DNA of 64,000 bases from Dyadobacter psychrophilus (GTDB lineage: Bacteria; Bacteroidota; Bacteroidia; Cytophagales; Spirosomataceae): the NCBI RefSeq assembly GCF_900167945.1, contig NZ_FUZA01000002.1, positions 1,178,001 to 1,242,000 on the forward strand. Reading direction: 5' to 3'. The translations under genes were made by a program, and so were the position numbers. The number at the start of each line of letters is the position of its first letter. Position 1 is the stretch's first letter. Of this stretch, positions 52,386 through 61,140 are shown in pieces. The notes beneath the pieces were generated by a model. The model saw only the letters and a list, made by a program, of their open reading frames with translations. It was not told the DNA's origin and ran no database searches.

Positions 52386-53648
52386 TTAAATCGTGGGCTT
52401 CACCACAGCTTCTGCCGGGGTTGCGAGCAATTTTGCAGTAACATATTTATGAATCCTATACATTAAAAATGCGGTTATGATCACTGCGGCGACAACCACA
52501 TTTCCTAATGTCGGATAATGTTCGATAAATCCGGTGCTGGTTTCGGAGACGATAAACCCTGCCAAAAGTGCTGCAAGTCCTCCGGCAATTTGCTGGATCG
52601 AGGAGTTGATTCCCATAAATGCGCCGCGGTCCTGCGGTTCGGGAACGGCTGTCATAAGCGCGGATGCAGATATCATTCTGCCGGTGATGCCAACGAAAAG
52701 CAGTACATTCAAAACAATGATGATCCAAAGCGGCGTCACACCCAGATTGCAATAGATGAGTGTCATAATGCAGGTGATTGCCGAGCCCGCCAGGAAAACT
52801 TTGTATTTCCCAATCTTGTCGCTAAGCTTCCCGATAAACGGACTAAACACCAACATACAAATTCCGGTGATCATATATAATGTAGGAAGTTGGGCTTCAT
52901 GAATACCGAGGTTGTTAACGCCATAAGCCGTTCCGAAAGGCATTAACATGAAACCTCCGGTAGCCAGTAATGTAGTCGCTGCAAAACCCTGAAGATATTC
53001 TGGCCGGGATAATGTTTTTCCCAAATGTTGAAATGCATTGCGTTGCGTTTGGATTTTTAAATGCGCATTGATCGGTTTCATGTAGGTTACAATAAGCAGC
53101 CCTACAATTACACTTAACCCGACGATCATCAAAAACGGTGCATGCCAGCTGAACTCTTTGGCAAGGTAAAGGCCGATCGGAATTCCTAAAACCTGACTGC
53201 TTGCAAAGGCCATCTGCACAAAACCCATTACACGTCCGCGCATGTTGATCGGGAACAAATCTGTAATGATCGCAAAGCTGATGGAACCGATCACGCCTCC
53301 GAAAAGTCCCGTGAAAATACGCGCCATGAGCAGAAAATGATAAGTAGGAGCGATGCCGCAAAGAAAAGTGCCTATCATGAACCCCGTATAGAAGAACAGG
53401 AGCATTTTTTTGCGATCAAACTTATCCGCAAATCCGGCGGTAAGCAAGCCCGCAGCCCCGGCACTGAATGCGTAAGCGGATACAACGAACCCAAACTGGC
53501 TTGTGGTGATATCGAGCTTGTCGAGCAAGATATAGCCCAACGGCGAAAGGACCATGAAATCGAGAACAATGGTAAATTGTAATGTGGCAAGAATGGCTAT
53601 GATAAATTTTTCATATCCGGAAAATGTGCTCTTTGGAGTTTCTGACAT
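52386..53648 (-). CDS. MFS drug-efflux-type transporter
   Basis: A 420-residue permease with 12 predicted helices. MVLSPLGYILLDKLDITTSQFGFVVSAYAFSAGAAGLLTAGFADKFDRKKMLLFFY is the antiporter-type start, followed by ARIFTGLFGGVIGSISFAIITDLFPINMRGRVMGFVQMAFASSQVLGIPIGLYLA. This is the arabinose/multidrug-efflux style of MFS. It is the last gene of a TetR / small protein / MFS operon, so its expression is likely controlled by the TetR repressor. Confidence 0.88.
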   Translation of the reverse strand: MSETPKSTFSGYEKFIIAILATLQFTIVLDFMVLSPLGYILLDKLDITTSQFGFVVSAYAFSAGAAGLLTAGFADKFDRKKMLLFFYTGFMIGTFLCGIAPTYHFLLMARIFTGLFGGVIGSISFAIITDLFPINMRGRVMGFVQMAFASSQVLGIPIGLYLAKEFSWHAPFLMIVGLSVIVGLLIVTYMKPINAHLKIQTQRNAFQHLGKTLSRPEYLQGFAATTLLATGGFMLMPFGTAYGVNNLGIHEAQLPTLYMITGICMLVFSPFIGKLSDKIGKYKVFLAGSAITCIMTLIYCNLGVTPLWIIIVLNVLLFVGITGRMISASALMTAVPEPQDRGAFMGINSSIQQIAGGLAALLAGFIVSETSTGFIEHYPTLGNVVVAAVIITAFLMYRIHKYVTAKLLATPAEAVVKPTI

Positions 53649-53664
53649 AGATTTTTGTTTGGTT

Positions 53665-53904
53665 TTAGTCTGTTAATTCTTCGCAAGTGTAGCCCGCTTT
53701 TTTCACCAAATGGATCACGGGTTCATGATCAGGATGCGTTGCTTCAATCCGCAGAACGTTGTCGCAGTCCGATAAATCAATATTCCATTTGATAATTTCC
53801 GAGCAGCCATTAAGCACCGGAGACAGGGACTTAACATCTTTTTTGCGGTTTATGTTGGTGCGGAAGACCAGTATAAACTCTTGTCCATCAGGATTATTTT
53901 TCAT
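53665..53904 (-). CDS. Small protein resembling a heavy-metal-associated domain
   Basis: A 79-residue protein: FILVFRTNINRKKDVKSLSPVLNGCSEIIKWNIDLSDCDNVLRIEATHPDHEPVIHLVKKAGYTCEEL. The beta-alpha-beta-beta-alpha-beta pattern (RTNI, VLN, IKWNIDL, LRIEA, IHLVKKAGY) is that of HMA/ferredoxin-like domains, but the CxxC metal motif is missing, so it probably does not bind a metal in the usual way. It lies 16 bp before the MFS gene and 34 bp after the TetR gene. Confidence 0.65.
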   Translation of the reverse strand: MKNNPDGQEFILVFRTNINRKKDVKSLSPVLNGCSEIIKWNIDLSDCDNVLRIEATHPDHEPVIHLVKKAGYTCEELTD

Positions 53905-53938
53905 ATCAGCTAATTTAAGGCGGCAAGAAACCTTGTAG

Positions 53939-54526
53939 TTAAGGTTTTAAAGCTTTGATAACCAAGCTTAATGTCAGATTTATCTTTTCTTCATCCAAAA
54001 TAAATGGAGGTCGTCCCGGCATGCTTGATTTTGCTATGTGAAATTTCACCAGTTGGTAAAGCGGGGCAAATGCAATTGACCAGTAAATTTCAACCGGCAA
54101 CGGAATAATTTCATTTCTTTCAATGGCACGGTGCACAAATAAATGCATTGCATGGAGGAACCGGGTGTCAATATTGGAGCGGTCAAACAAGGGTGAATGC
54201 TTCACTTGCTCTGTAAAAAACATGCTGTAAGGGTTTTCAAAGCAATAATTCATCCGGTTAAGCCACTGCACTTTCAAGCCTTCATCAAAATGCGATTCGG
54301 GGTTAAAATCACGCAATGTTGCTTCCACCATTTTTTGCATTTCCTCCGCATACAGTTGCTGGATCAGGTCTTCGCGGTCTCTGAAATAAATATATATCGT
54401 TGCAACCGAGACGCCAGCCGCTTTCGCAAGCTTATGCATGCTTAAGCCTTCAAATCCGTGCTCGACGATCATTCGAATGGCTTTTTCCCGAATGACGGTT
54501 TCTTTGTTAATGTCCCTGGTTCTCAA
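53939..54526 (-). CDS. TetR/AcrR family transcriptional regulator
   Basis: A 195-residue repressor. The N-terminal helix-turn-helix is VIREKAIRMIVEHGFEGLSMHKLAKAAGVSVATIYIYFRDREDLIQQLYAEEMQ, a standard TetR region; the remaining helical part (PLFDRSNIDTRFLHAMHLFVHRAIERNEIIPLPVEIYWSIAFAPLYQLVKFHI) is the ligand-binding domain. It heads the efflux operon with the small HMA-like protein and MFS transporter and probably represses it until a toxic ligand arrives. Confidence 0.9.
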   Translation of the reverse strand: MRTRDINKETVIREKAIRMIVEHGFEGLSMHKLAKAAGVSVATIYIYFRDREDLIQQLYAEEMQKMVEATLRDFNPESHFDEGLKVQWLNRMNYCFENPYSMFFTEQVKHSPLFDRSNIDTRFLHAMHLFVHRAIERNEIIPLPVEIYWSIAFAPLYQLVKFHIAKSSMPGRPPFILDEEKINLTLSLVIKALKP

Positions 54527-54624
54527 TGCATAACCAATAAAAGTTAGTCACAAATATAAATGAACGTTCGTTTATTTATCGATTTTCAGGATTAAATTAT
54601 TTGTAACAAAATCAGTCTCTCAGG

Positions 54625-56121
54625 CTATGCAGGTAACGTTACGATAAAATTTTCAATGATTTTTTTATTATAGCCCTTATAGCCTCCCTGAAAATCCCGG
54701 CCGGCGACAGCAATAAACCCGGCCATTCGCGGAGAGTTTAATTGGGCCAGCAGCGCATCATAATTACCATCATATTTTATAAAATATCCTGAGTAAACGG
54801 TAACATCAGGGTTGTCGTAAAGCACAAAATTTGGTGCCCGGTTCATAGGAGAAAACACGATCTTTTTCCCAAATGTACTGTCCAATCCCTGCGCACGGCC
54901 GAAAGCATACCACGCAACCGCATTAGGCTTCCCATTATCACGACGATCGAGCGCGGGTTTTACTTTAAGTAAATAGGAAAAAGTTTGTGGAAAATGGTTT
55001 TGGAGGATGTCTTCTGGAATAATCCGCTGTTTTCCAGCAGCATCTTTTTGGTAAGGAAACAAAATATATTCCGTTACCGGATCTGTTGAGGACTTCAACT
55101 TGGAAGCCTTAATGATGGGTTTTAGAATGCCTTTTTCAAGATGAACAAATAAACCATTCTTGCTCTTGGCATAAACAATATCTTCATCTTCGCTAATGAT
55201 GGAAAAGAGGTAATAAGCATCAGCTAAGGTGGTTACGCCCACCGAAATCTGACAGATATCGCCAAGCCTATGCCCCTTAATATGCTCATAAGCGGATACT
55301 GACAGCTGCCAGGGTTTCAATTCCGGGAGTTCAGAGAAGTGGATCTGACGGTTTTGATACTGTAAATCAGTGTTTTCACATTGCTCAAACGTGAAATTCT
55401 CTTGCTCTGAATTCTCTTGTTTTCCATTTCCAAAAATCGTGATTGCAGAGTAAGTTGCGGTATTGCCAAAAACCGGCACAGAGCCATAATTGGTAATTTG
55501 CTTCAAGTTGCCATTCTGCTGAAAGTAGGAGCGGAGCGGCTTGCCTGTCTCGGAAGTCAGGAAGCCATTAGGCGTTATAAATCCGCAAATTCCGTCCGGC
55601 GAAAGCAACTTCGAAGCCAGCTCGAAAAACGCTATATAAGCATCCGTAGAGCCTTTTTTACAAAAATGATAATGGGATTGAATGAATGTTCTCTGCTTTA
55701 TTGGAAGATGCTGAATGCGAATATAGGGAGGATTACCAACTATAAAATCAAATTTTAAACGCTTTTCAACCTGTTTCAGCGCATCGCAAAGTTTGAGATT
55801 CCACCTAATACTTATGCCTAACGGTTCAACTAAGGCGTCCAAATTCTTCCGGCAAATTTCGAGCGCATTGCGATCAACGTCCCAGCCATAAATTTGGCTT
55901 AAAACAATAATAAGCTGCTCGTTGTCAGTTGATTTTATAATGTGTTCAACAATAGGAACCAGAAATCGGCCATCGCCACAGGCCGGATCCAGGATTTTTT
56001 TATTTGTTAGATCAACATTATAAAGACCGGAATCTTGCAGAATTTTATCAACAATAGGAAAGGGAGTATAAACCTGGCCAAGTAGCTTTTTCTTCTCGTA
56101 AGTGCGTGTTTGTGAAGCCAT
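54625..56121 (-). CDS. Type II DNA methyltransferase (N6-adenine, gamma class)
   Basis: A 498-residue S-adenosylmethionine-dependent enzyme. Motif I is DPACGDGRFLVP (residues 45-53) and the catalytic motif IV is GNPPYIRIQ (NPPY at 130-133), the gamma-class N6-adenine order, as in Eco57I/TaqI-like methylases. SPDGICGFITPNGFLTSETGKPLR and the ALLAQLNSPRMAGFIAVAGRDFQGGYKGYNKKIIENF C-terminal target-recognition region complete it. It follows a 53-residue protein by 8 bp and a likely nuclease further upstream, so it protects the host in a restriction-modification system. Confidence 0.88.
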   Translation of the reverse strand: MASQTRTYEKKKLLGQVYTPFPIVDKILQDSGLYNVDLTNKKILDPACGDGRFLVPIVEHIIKSTDNEQLIIVLSQIYGWDVDRNALEICRKNLDALVEPLGISIRWNLKLCDALKQVEKRLKFDFIVGNPPYIRIQHLPIKQRTFIQSHYHFCKKGSTDAYIAFFELASKLLSPDGICGFITPNGFLTSETGKPLRSYFQQNGNLKQITNYGSVPVFGNTATYSAITIFGNGKQENSEQENFTFEQCENTDLQYQNRQIHFSELPELKPWQLSVSAYEHIKGHRLGDICQISVGVTTLADAYYLFSIISEDEDIVYAKSKNGLFVHLEKGILKPIIKASKLKSSTDPVTEYILFPYQKDAAGKQRIIPEDILQNHFPQTFSYLLKVKPALDRRDNGKPNAVAWYAFGRAQGLDSTFGKKIVFSPMNRAPNFVLYDNPDVTVYSGYFIKYDGNYDALLAQLNSPRMAGFIAVAGRDFQGGYKGYNKKIIENFIVTLPA

Positions 56122-56129
56122 TAATTAAA

Positions 56130-56291
56130 TTATAGGCCATAGCGCACCTTGACTCTCATATCTTTAATTTCTACGTCAGTCATGTTTCGTAGCGGACCAT
56201 TTTTTGCGGATCCCATCAGATTGAAGACCAAGGAAGCTTTTTGCTCTTTTAAAGATGGGACTCTTGTGTTTTTTGTAGGTTTTATAGCCAT
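56130..56291 (-). CDS. Small basic protein inside the restriction-modification locus
   Basis: A 53-residue basic protein (MAIKPTKNTRVPSLKEQKAS...KVRYGL) between the nuclease and the methylase. An ATG at 56351 is in frame but overlaps the nuclease gene; the ATG at 56291 was preferred because it gives a hydrophilic start. It lies 44 bp after the nuclease stop and 8 bp before the methylase. Size and place recall the control (C) proteins of some restriction systems, but no helix-turn-helix is obvious. Confidence 0.5.
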   Translation of the reverse strand: MAIKPTKNTRVPSLKEQKASLVFNLMGSAKNGPLRNMTDVEIKDMRVKVRYGL

Positions 56292-56335
56292 AAATGTGTG
56301 TAAGATTTGAAATCCAAAGATAAGGACAGTTTCAT

Positions 56336-56998
56336 CTATTTCAACGCACAAATACGAAACCCTGGCAGCCGCTTGATATAATTCGTCACAACCGGCGGAT
56401 CAATATCCCGAAAGAAAACTTCATAGGTGTTCTCATAAAACGTGAATGTGGTTCCGTCAGAGCGCGTACGCTTTGTGCCACTCTTGTAGAGGGTTCCGAT
56501 TTCTCCTATTTCTAATGCGACCTTATCAATGAAGCCGAGCAGGGAGGCGACGGTGCCTTCGGTGGGACATTGATGGAAGGAAATGCAGAAGTAATGTGAA
56601 GTTTTGGAATTGGCTTTATGTAGTTGAGAAGATGGAATGTTCAAAACATAATCGGAGCCCAACAGGCCTGTTCGGCGCTTCATGGATTTGATATCGACTG
56701 AAAATGAATGCTCTTCGGATTTGATCAAAAAGTCCTGTCCCCAATCCTGACCATCCGTTGCACCAAAGGATTTCGTCGGTCGGGGTAAATGATAGCAGTC
56801 TGCAAAGATGACTTCGCCCAAACTTCCGGTAAAACGCATCATTCTCGTTTGCGAAAGTTTGTCGTTCTGCTTGTCCCAAATATTGGCAACGTGATGATGA
56901 CGAAGCGAATGCTCAACCAGCTCGCGTGCAAAAATCCGTTGATTTTCACCGATCGAGATTTGAATATACGAGCCCTTGGTCAAAACAGTTTGCTCCAT
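56336..56998 (-). CDS. Probable type II restriction endonuclease (PD-(D/E)XK-like)
   Basis: A 220-residue protein next to a DNA methylase. The middle fits a PD-(D/E)XK core: Glu62 in SLGEVIFADCYH, Asp89 in DWGQDFLIKSEEH, then SVDIKSMKRR (Asp102, Lys104), a DxK pair on a beta strand. The C-terminal part holds an ending GFRICALK. No named restriction-enzyme family is recognised, so it could be a divergent or new one. It should cut the sequence methylated by the enzyme at 54625-56121. Transcribed in the same direction as the small protein and methylase. Confidence 0.65.
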   Translation of the reverse strand: MEQTVLTKGSYIQISIGENQRIFARELVEHSLRHHHVANIWDKQNDKLSQTRMMRFTGSLGEVIFADCYHLPRPTKSFGATDGQDWGQDFLIKSEEHSFSVDIKSMKRRTGLLGSDYVLNIPSSQLHKANSKTSHYFCISFHQCPTEGTVASLLGFIDKVALEIGEIGTLYKSGTKRTRSDGTTFTFYENTYEVFFRDIDPPVVTNYIKRLPGFRICALK

Positions 56999-57160
56999 GC
57001 AAATCTAATCGCTAGTAAAGTGAGTACAAAACCAAATAAAAGGGCGCTAAACGGAACGTAAGTCCATGTTACTAAGCGGATTCGGTTCACAAACCACATG
57101 GAGTTGAAGAGTTGGGATGGTGTCATGTGTATTTTGCAATAAAAGGGAAAGATAATAAAA

Positions 57161-57198
57161 GAGGAGGGGAATTTTACATTTGTAAATTTCCCCTCCTC
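57161..57198 (-). terminator. Strong intrinsic terminator of the three-gene membrane module
   Basis: Arms 57161-57178 and 57181-57198 pair over 18 bp with one mismatch (minus strand GAGGAGGGGAAATTTACA...). The minus-strand continuation is TTTTATTATCTTT. It lies 27 bp past the stop at 57225 and ends the module before the restriction locus. Confidence 0.8.
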
Positions 57199-57224
57199 CA
57201 AAAAGTGGCTCAACTTCTGTCAAC

Positions 57225-58244
57225 TCATAATCCTAACAAGAAACCGATTGTGAAGTTGGCATCCCAGTCGAACACAAATTGCTGGCAGCCAGTTGCGTCT
57301 GTCACTGCTTTATAAATGTTAACGCCTGCCTTTGATTTAGCATTTGTCAATTTTGAGTAAGCCAAAGGCGCGCTCAATGTTGTGTAACGCTCTTTGCCTT
57401 TGCGCACTTCTTTGGCCATTTCAAAAGGAACACCGCCAATGATGAAGCAGGTTTTTCTCAGGTCCTCAGGAATTTGTTTTGCCTTCGTACTCACTTCCTG
57501 ATAAACTTTGGAATCATCTGTGCCATCTTGGAAATATTTGGCGCCGTAGGACTCAATTGCTGAAACTTTCCCATTCTCGATCCAGGATATTTTGGTGTTT
57601 CCAGAACCAATGTCAACCACAAACGCTTTGTCCGCATAGTCAGCAGGTAACACCGATTTCAATGCCAGCTGGCCTTCCTGCTCAGCAGTAACCTGATTTA
57701 CAACATATCCCAATGACTTCAAAACGCGCGTAATTTTCAAGGTGACATCTGCCTTAGCAGCACCGGAACTTACAACAAAGTGAATGTCTTTGCTGCCAAC
57801 GCCGTAATCCAGCATGCCTCCGATGTACTTTTTTAGCCCAATTCTTACATCTTCATCGGTTGCCATATTCTCCGTTACCAGGCTATTCCCGAATTCGGAT
57901 TTTTCAAGAGACCAGCGTTTTTCTTTGTCAACTTTGATGATAAATGAGTTAAATCCGCTTGCACCAAGTTCAACAACACCGCGCAATTTACCGTCCACCG
58001 GCGCTGGCGGCGTATAGCTGAATGTTGAAACTTCTGTGTTAGTCGCTTCCGAATTTTCTGCCGGCGTTTCTGTGGATGGCATATCGGGATCGGTGTTACT
58101 CGCTTCCGTCTGCGGACTTTCTGCCCGATCCTCAGCCATCTGGTTCAGGGCTTTTTCTCCACCAAGATATTTATAACCTAAAAATATGGCCCCTAGAATG
58201 ATGGCGGTTATAATTAACCTACCTGCAACTGTTAGTCTTTTCAT
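57225..58244 (-). CDS. Membrane-anchored ASKHA-fold (Ppx/GppA- or actin-like) protein
   Basis: A 339-residue protein with one N-terminal transmembrane helix (about residues 8-26), a Ser/Thr/Pro/Glu-rich linker (about 30-85) and an ASKHA-like domain: GKLRGVVELGASGFNSFIIKVD (phosphate-1-type), KAFVVDIGSGNTKISWIENGK (phosphate-2-type Asp-x-Gly) and CFIIGGVPFEM. The fold suggests nucleotide or polyphosphate binding outside the cytoplasm, which would be odd. The membrane topology therefore needs checking. Third gene of the module, 48 bp after gene two; a terminator follows. Confidence 0.7.
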   Translation of the reverse strand: MKRLTVAGRLIITAIILGAIFLGYKYLGGEKALNQMAEDRAESPQTEASNTDPDMPSTETPAENSEATNTEVSTFSYTPPAPVDGKLRGVVELGASGFNSFIIKVDKEKRWSLEKSEFGNSLVTENMATDEDVRIGLKKYIGGMLDYGVGSKDIHFVVSSGAAKADVTLKITRVLKSLGYVVNQVTAEQEGQLALKSVLPADYADKAFVVDIGSGNTKISWIENGKVSAIESYGAKYFQDGTDDSKVYQEVSTKAKQIPEDLRKTCFIIGGVPFEMAKEVRKGKERYTTLSAPLAYSKLTNAKSKAGVNIYKAVTDATGCQQFVFDWDANFTIGFLLGL

Positions 58245-58292
58245 TGATATTTGGTGTAAAATGAATAATGTAAATCGAAATAAGGAAGAATT

Positions 58293-59306
58293 TTAATCCA
58301 GCAATCCTTTGTAACTGGAATCTTTCGGAGTTTCTACCGAACGGTTCACAGGCTGCGGATTATCGAGCTGGATGAGTTTGAACTGCCCGGAATTATACGC
58401 CTCAAGCATGGCTTGTCCCTTATCCGAAAGCAAACCATTTTGAACATCCACCCCGTTGATAAAGTCTAATGACAAGTCCATCGCACGTTTCATCTCGCCC
58501 AATTTCTGGCTCATATCGTCCTGAATGTATTCCATCGACTCGTCGAAATAGAACTTTTTGTCGGGATTTCCTTTAAAAATGCTGATCGCAGTGCGTAGAG
58601 CATTGGAGCTTTCCTTTACAATTCTATATTCGGCTTCTTTGAGTTTGACCTTGATTTCAGTCTCCTTAATAATGTAATCGGCGCTTTTGTTCACTTTTTC
58701 CATGAATTCCAGCACCGTTTTCATATTGCGTTGAAGCGGAAATAGCTTCTCATTCATTTCCTGCAAACCGGCTCCTTCGATGGTTGCCAATGAAGCCGTT
58801 TCTTTCATTCCCGGACGATCCAGCATGGTGCTCGCTTTGTTTGCTTCCGCAAATTTCTGCTTGATCTGCTCATTGTTCTCGTTAATGTTCTTGTTCAGTT
58901 TCACAAGCTGGCCCGCCAGCGTATTGATCTGACCTTGCATTTTCTCCCTTTTCTCTTTCAGGTCATCAATGTAGATTTTCATGATCGCAATCGGGTCGAG
59001 TTTGATAATGAGGCCCGTAATGTTGCGCATCAGTGTTTTGAACAGGAAGAAAACCGCTGTCCTTACATCTTTGCTGGTAAACAAAAAGATAAGCAGCGCG
59101 AGCACAGCCATTAAAAAGCCCAGATAGAGTGTGTTTTTGGTCACTTCTATCAGGAAAGCTGCGATTTTATTCCAATAATAAAGGGTTATGGCCCCGGCTC
59201 CTCCAAGAAAAAGGAGTGAGGTTATTCCTTCGGGTTTACTCCAGTAAGATCGCTTTGACGCATCTTCCTGCGAGCCTCCGATTTGTGTAAAATCTGGTGT
59301 AGCCAT
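58293..59306 (-). CDS. Membrane protein with long coiled coil
   Basis: A 337-residue protein. Two transmembrane helices lie near residues 28-46 and 55-75 (YLGFLMAVLALLIFLFTS). A long helical coiled-coil part follows (KIYIDDLKEKREKMQGQINTLAGQLVKLNKNINENNEQIKQKFAEANKAS, about 110-260). It recalls PspA/IM30-type membrane-remodelling helices in the DPIAIMKIYIDDLKEKREKMQGQI stretch, though this is only a resemblance. Second gene of the module, 19 bp after the first. Confidence 0.65.
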   Translation of the reverse strand: MATPDFTQIGGSQEDASKRSYWSKPEGITSLLFLGGAGAITLYYWNKIAAFLIEVTKNTLYLGFLMAVLALLIFLFTSKDVRTAVFFLFKTLMRNITGLIIKLDPIAIMKIYIDDLKEKREKMQGQINTLAGQLVKLNKNINENNEQIKQKFAEANKASTMLDRPGMKETASLATIEGAGLQEMNEKLFPLQRNMKTVLEFMEKVNKSADYIIKETEIKVKLKEAEYRIVKESSNALRTAISIFKGNPDKKFYFDESMEYIQDDMSQKLGEMKRAMDLSLDFINGVDVQNGLLSDKGQAMLEAYNSGQFKLIQLDNPQPVNRSVETPKDSSYKGLLD

Positions 59307-59325
59307 TGTTGATCGAAATGTTAGG

Positions 59326-60018
59326 TTATTTAAGATATTGATTGATTTTATTTAAATCCGATTTGATCTGATCCACGAAACTCAGGTAAGTGATTTCGAA
59401 ACTATCCTTGTTTGCATTGATCTTCGCACTTTGTTCTGCAACTTCTCCTGAAATCTGTCCGAGGCGGTTTCTGTTCTCGTCCACTTTTTTTTGAAGGTCG
59501 GCAATTTGCTGGGTGATGGCCTTATTAGAATCTTCCAGCCGTTTTTCTTCATCCTGTAAAGCCCCGACACGATCTTTGATCGCCTTTTCGACGTCTTTCA
59601 AAAATGATGCACGGTCCTTATCCAAAATTCCAAGATACTGATTAGCCGACGTGTTCAAAACAGTCGTTTCCTTCACGCCGCCCATGGCTTTGAAACTGGC
59701 CCACGCCGCCTGGAACTGTTTTTCTTCTCCTAAGCCGAGGCCTTCCATGCTTTGCAGCGCCTGCTTGTATTCGAAGTAATCAGGTCCCGGCAGGTTGGCT
59801 TTTTCGAGCAGGCTCACGAAATGTTCTGTGAATTTCTTATCGATGTTGCCAGTGCCCGCAGCGTTCGGGGCGGTGTTCGCGATGACTGGTTTCGTAGCTT
59901 CCGATGCTGCATGAGCGACTGGCGTAGCACCCGCTTGTGCCGGCCTGATCGGTTCCTCGCCCTCCTTGATAAAAAAGCTGAGTATCCTCTTTCCAATACC
60001 CGGTTCTGAATCTGCCAT
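59326..60018 (-). CDS. Coiled-coil protein, first gene of the membrane module
   Basis: A 230-residue soluble protein. The N-terminal 60 residues are low-complexity (Ala/Thr/Pro-rich), then a small helical domain (KKFTEHFVSLLEKANLPGPDYFEYKQALQSM, about 62-92) and a coiled coil to the end (EKAIKDRVGALQDEEKRLEDSNKAITQQIADLQKKVDENRNRL). No signal peptide. The pairing of a soluble coiled coil with a membrane coiled coil suggests the two proteins interact. Family not recognised. Confidence 0.65.
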   Translation of the reverse strand: MADSEPGIGKRILSFFIKEGEEPIRPAQAGATPVAHAASEATKPVIANTAPNAAGTGNIDKKFTEHFVSLLEKANLPGPDYFEYKQALQSMEGLGLGEEKQFQAAWASFKAMGGVKETTVLNTSANQYLGILDKDRASFLKDVEKAIKDRVGALQDEEKRLEDSNKAITQQIADLQKKVDENRNRLGQISGEVAEQSAKINANKDSFEITYLSFVDQIKSDLNKINQYLK

Positions 60019-60210
60019 ATGCGTCTAAAGTGTTAAGATTCATTGATTTTATTAGGTCAATATTACTAAAATTAAAAGGATTTCGTACCGTACGATAATT
60101 ACCAATGGTGCCCTGAATTGATGAAGCCGCGGAAAATTTGGATAGAATTGTGAATGAATCTTGAATGCCGCCGGTTTTTTAGTGAAGTTTGCCTCAAAAA
60201 CTAAATCCTT

Positions 60211-61131
60211 ATGCTTAAACTAGGTTTTAATAGCGCCATTCTGGGCGATTTTGGCTTCGAACATGTGGTCCAGTTCGCAGGTAATCATGGATTTTCTTGT
60301 GTAGAAATGATGTGCTGGCCTTCGGATAATGCGGATAGCAGGAGATACGCGGGCGTTACGCACATTGACGTGAACAACCTGACGCCGGAGCGCATTTCGG
60401 TTATCAAGCACACATTGAAGGAAGCAAATGTTACAATCTCGGCGCTGGGTTATTATCCTAATCCGCTGGACCCGGACGAGGAGCGTTCCGGATATTATAT
60501 CGAACACATTAAGCAGGTGATCCGCGGAGCGGCGAAGCTGAACATTCCGGTTGTGACAACATTTATCGGGCGTAATCCGGCGAAGAGCATTAAGGAGAAT
60601 TTGGCCAAATTTGCAGATGTCTGGCCTTCCATAATAAAAGTTGCTGAGGAGGAGAATGTGAAAGTTGGGATTGAAAACTGCCCGATGTTCTTCACGGACG
60701 ATGAATGGCCGGGCGGTAAAAACCTGGCGATCAGTCCTGCTGTTTGGGATCGGATGTTTGAGATCATTCCAAGCCCCATTTTTGGTCTCAATTACGATCC
60801 GTCCCATATGATCTGGCAAATGATGAGTGAAACGAAGCCGATATACGATTATAAAGATCGTCTGCATCACATTCATTTGAAGGACGCCAAAATTTACAAG
60901 GACAAACTGGATAGGGTGGGCATTATGGCGAACCCGCTGGAATATCATTCTCCGAAGCTGCCCGGCTTGGGAGACGTAAACTGGCGGGCATTCTTCGCAG
61001 CATTAACAGACGTGCGCTACCGCGGTCCGGTGGTGATCGAAGTGGAAGATAAGGCGTACGAAGGAAGCATTACTGATGTGCAAAGCGCAATTCTGACAAG
61101 CAGGAATTATCTGCGGCAGTTTCTTGGCTAA
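60211..61131 (+). CDS. Sugar phosphate isomerase/epimerase TIM-barrel protein
   Basis: A 306-residue cytoplasmic TIM barrel. Beta strands are visible in LGFNSAILGDFGFEHVVQFAGNHGFSCVEMMCWPSD, VKVGIENCPMFFTDDEWPGGKN, PIFGLNYDPSHMIWQ, HHIHLKDAKIY and GPVVIEVEDKAYEGS. The metal-binding set is likely Glu in IGIENCP-like VGIENCP, Asp/His in DPSHM, His in HIHLKD and Glu in IEVED, as in xylose-isomerase-like and hydroxypyruvate-isomerase-like enzymes. It stands alone, so the substrate is unknown; it is shorter-range related to the isomerase at 15386. Confidence 0.87.
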   Translation: MLKLGFNSAILGDFGFEHVVQFAGNHGFSCVEMMCWPSDNADSRRYAGVTHIDVNNLTPERISVIKHTLKEANVTISALGYYPNPLDPDEERSGYYIEHIKQVIRGAAKLNIPVVTTFIGRNPAKSIKENLAKFADVWPSIIKVAEEENVKVGIENCPMFFTDDEWPGGKNLAISPAVWDRMFEIIPSPIFGLNYDPSHMIWQMMSETKPIYDYKDRLHHIHLKDAKIYKDKLDRVGIMANPLEYHSPKLPGLGDVNWRAFFAALTDVRYRGPVVIEVEDKAYEGSITDVQSAILTSRNYLRQFLG

Positions 61132-61140
61132 AAATCCTGA

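Noticed and set aside
56980..57213. A 77-residue minus-strand frame with a hydrophobic C-terminus upstream of the nuclease
   Set aside because: It starts inside the strong terminator at 57161-57198 and overlaps the nuclease gene by 19 bp. A 30-50 residue start further in is possible but unsupported.
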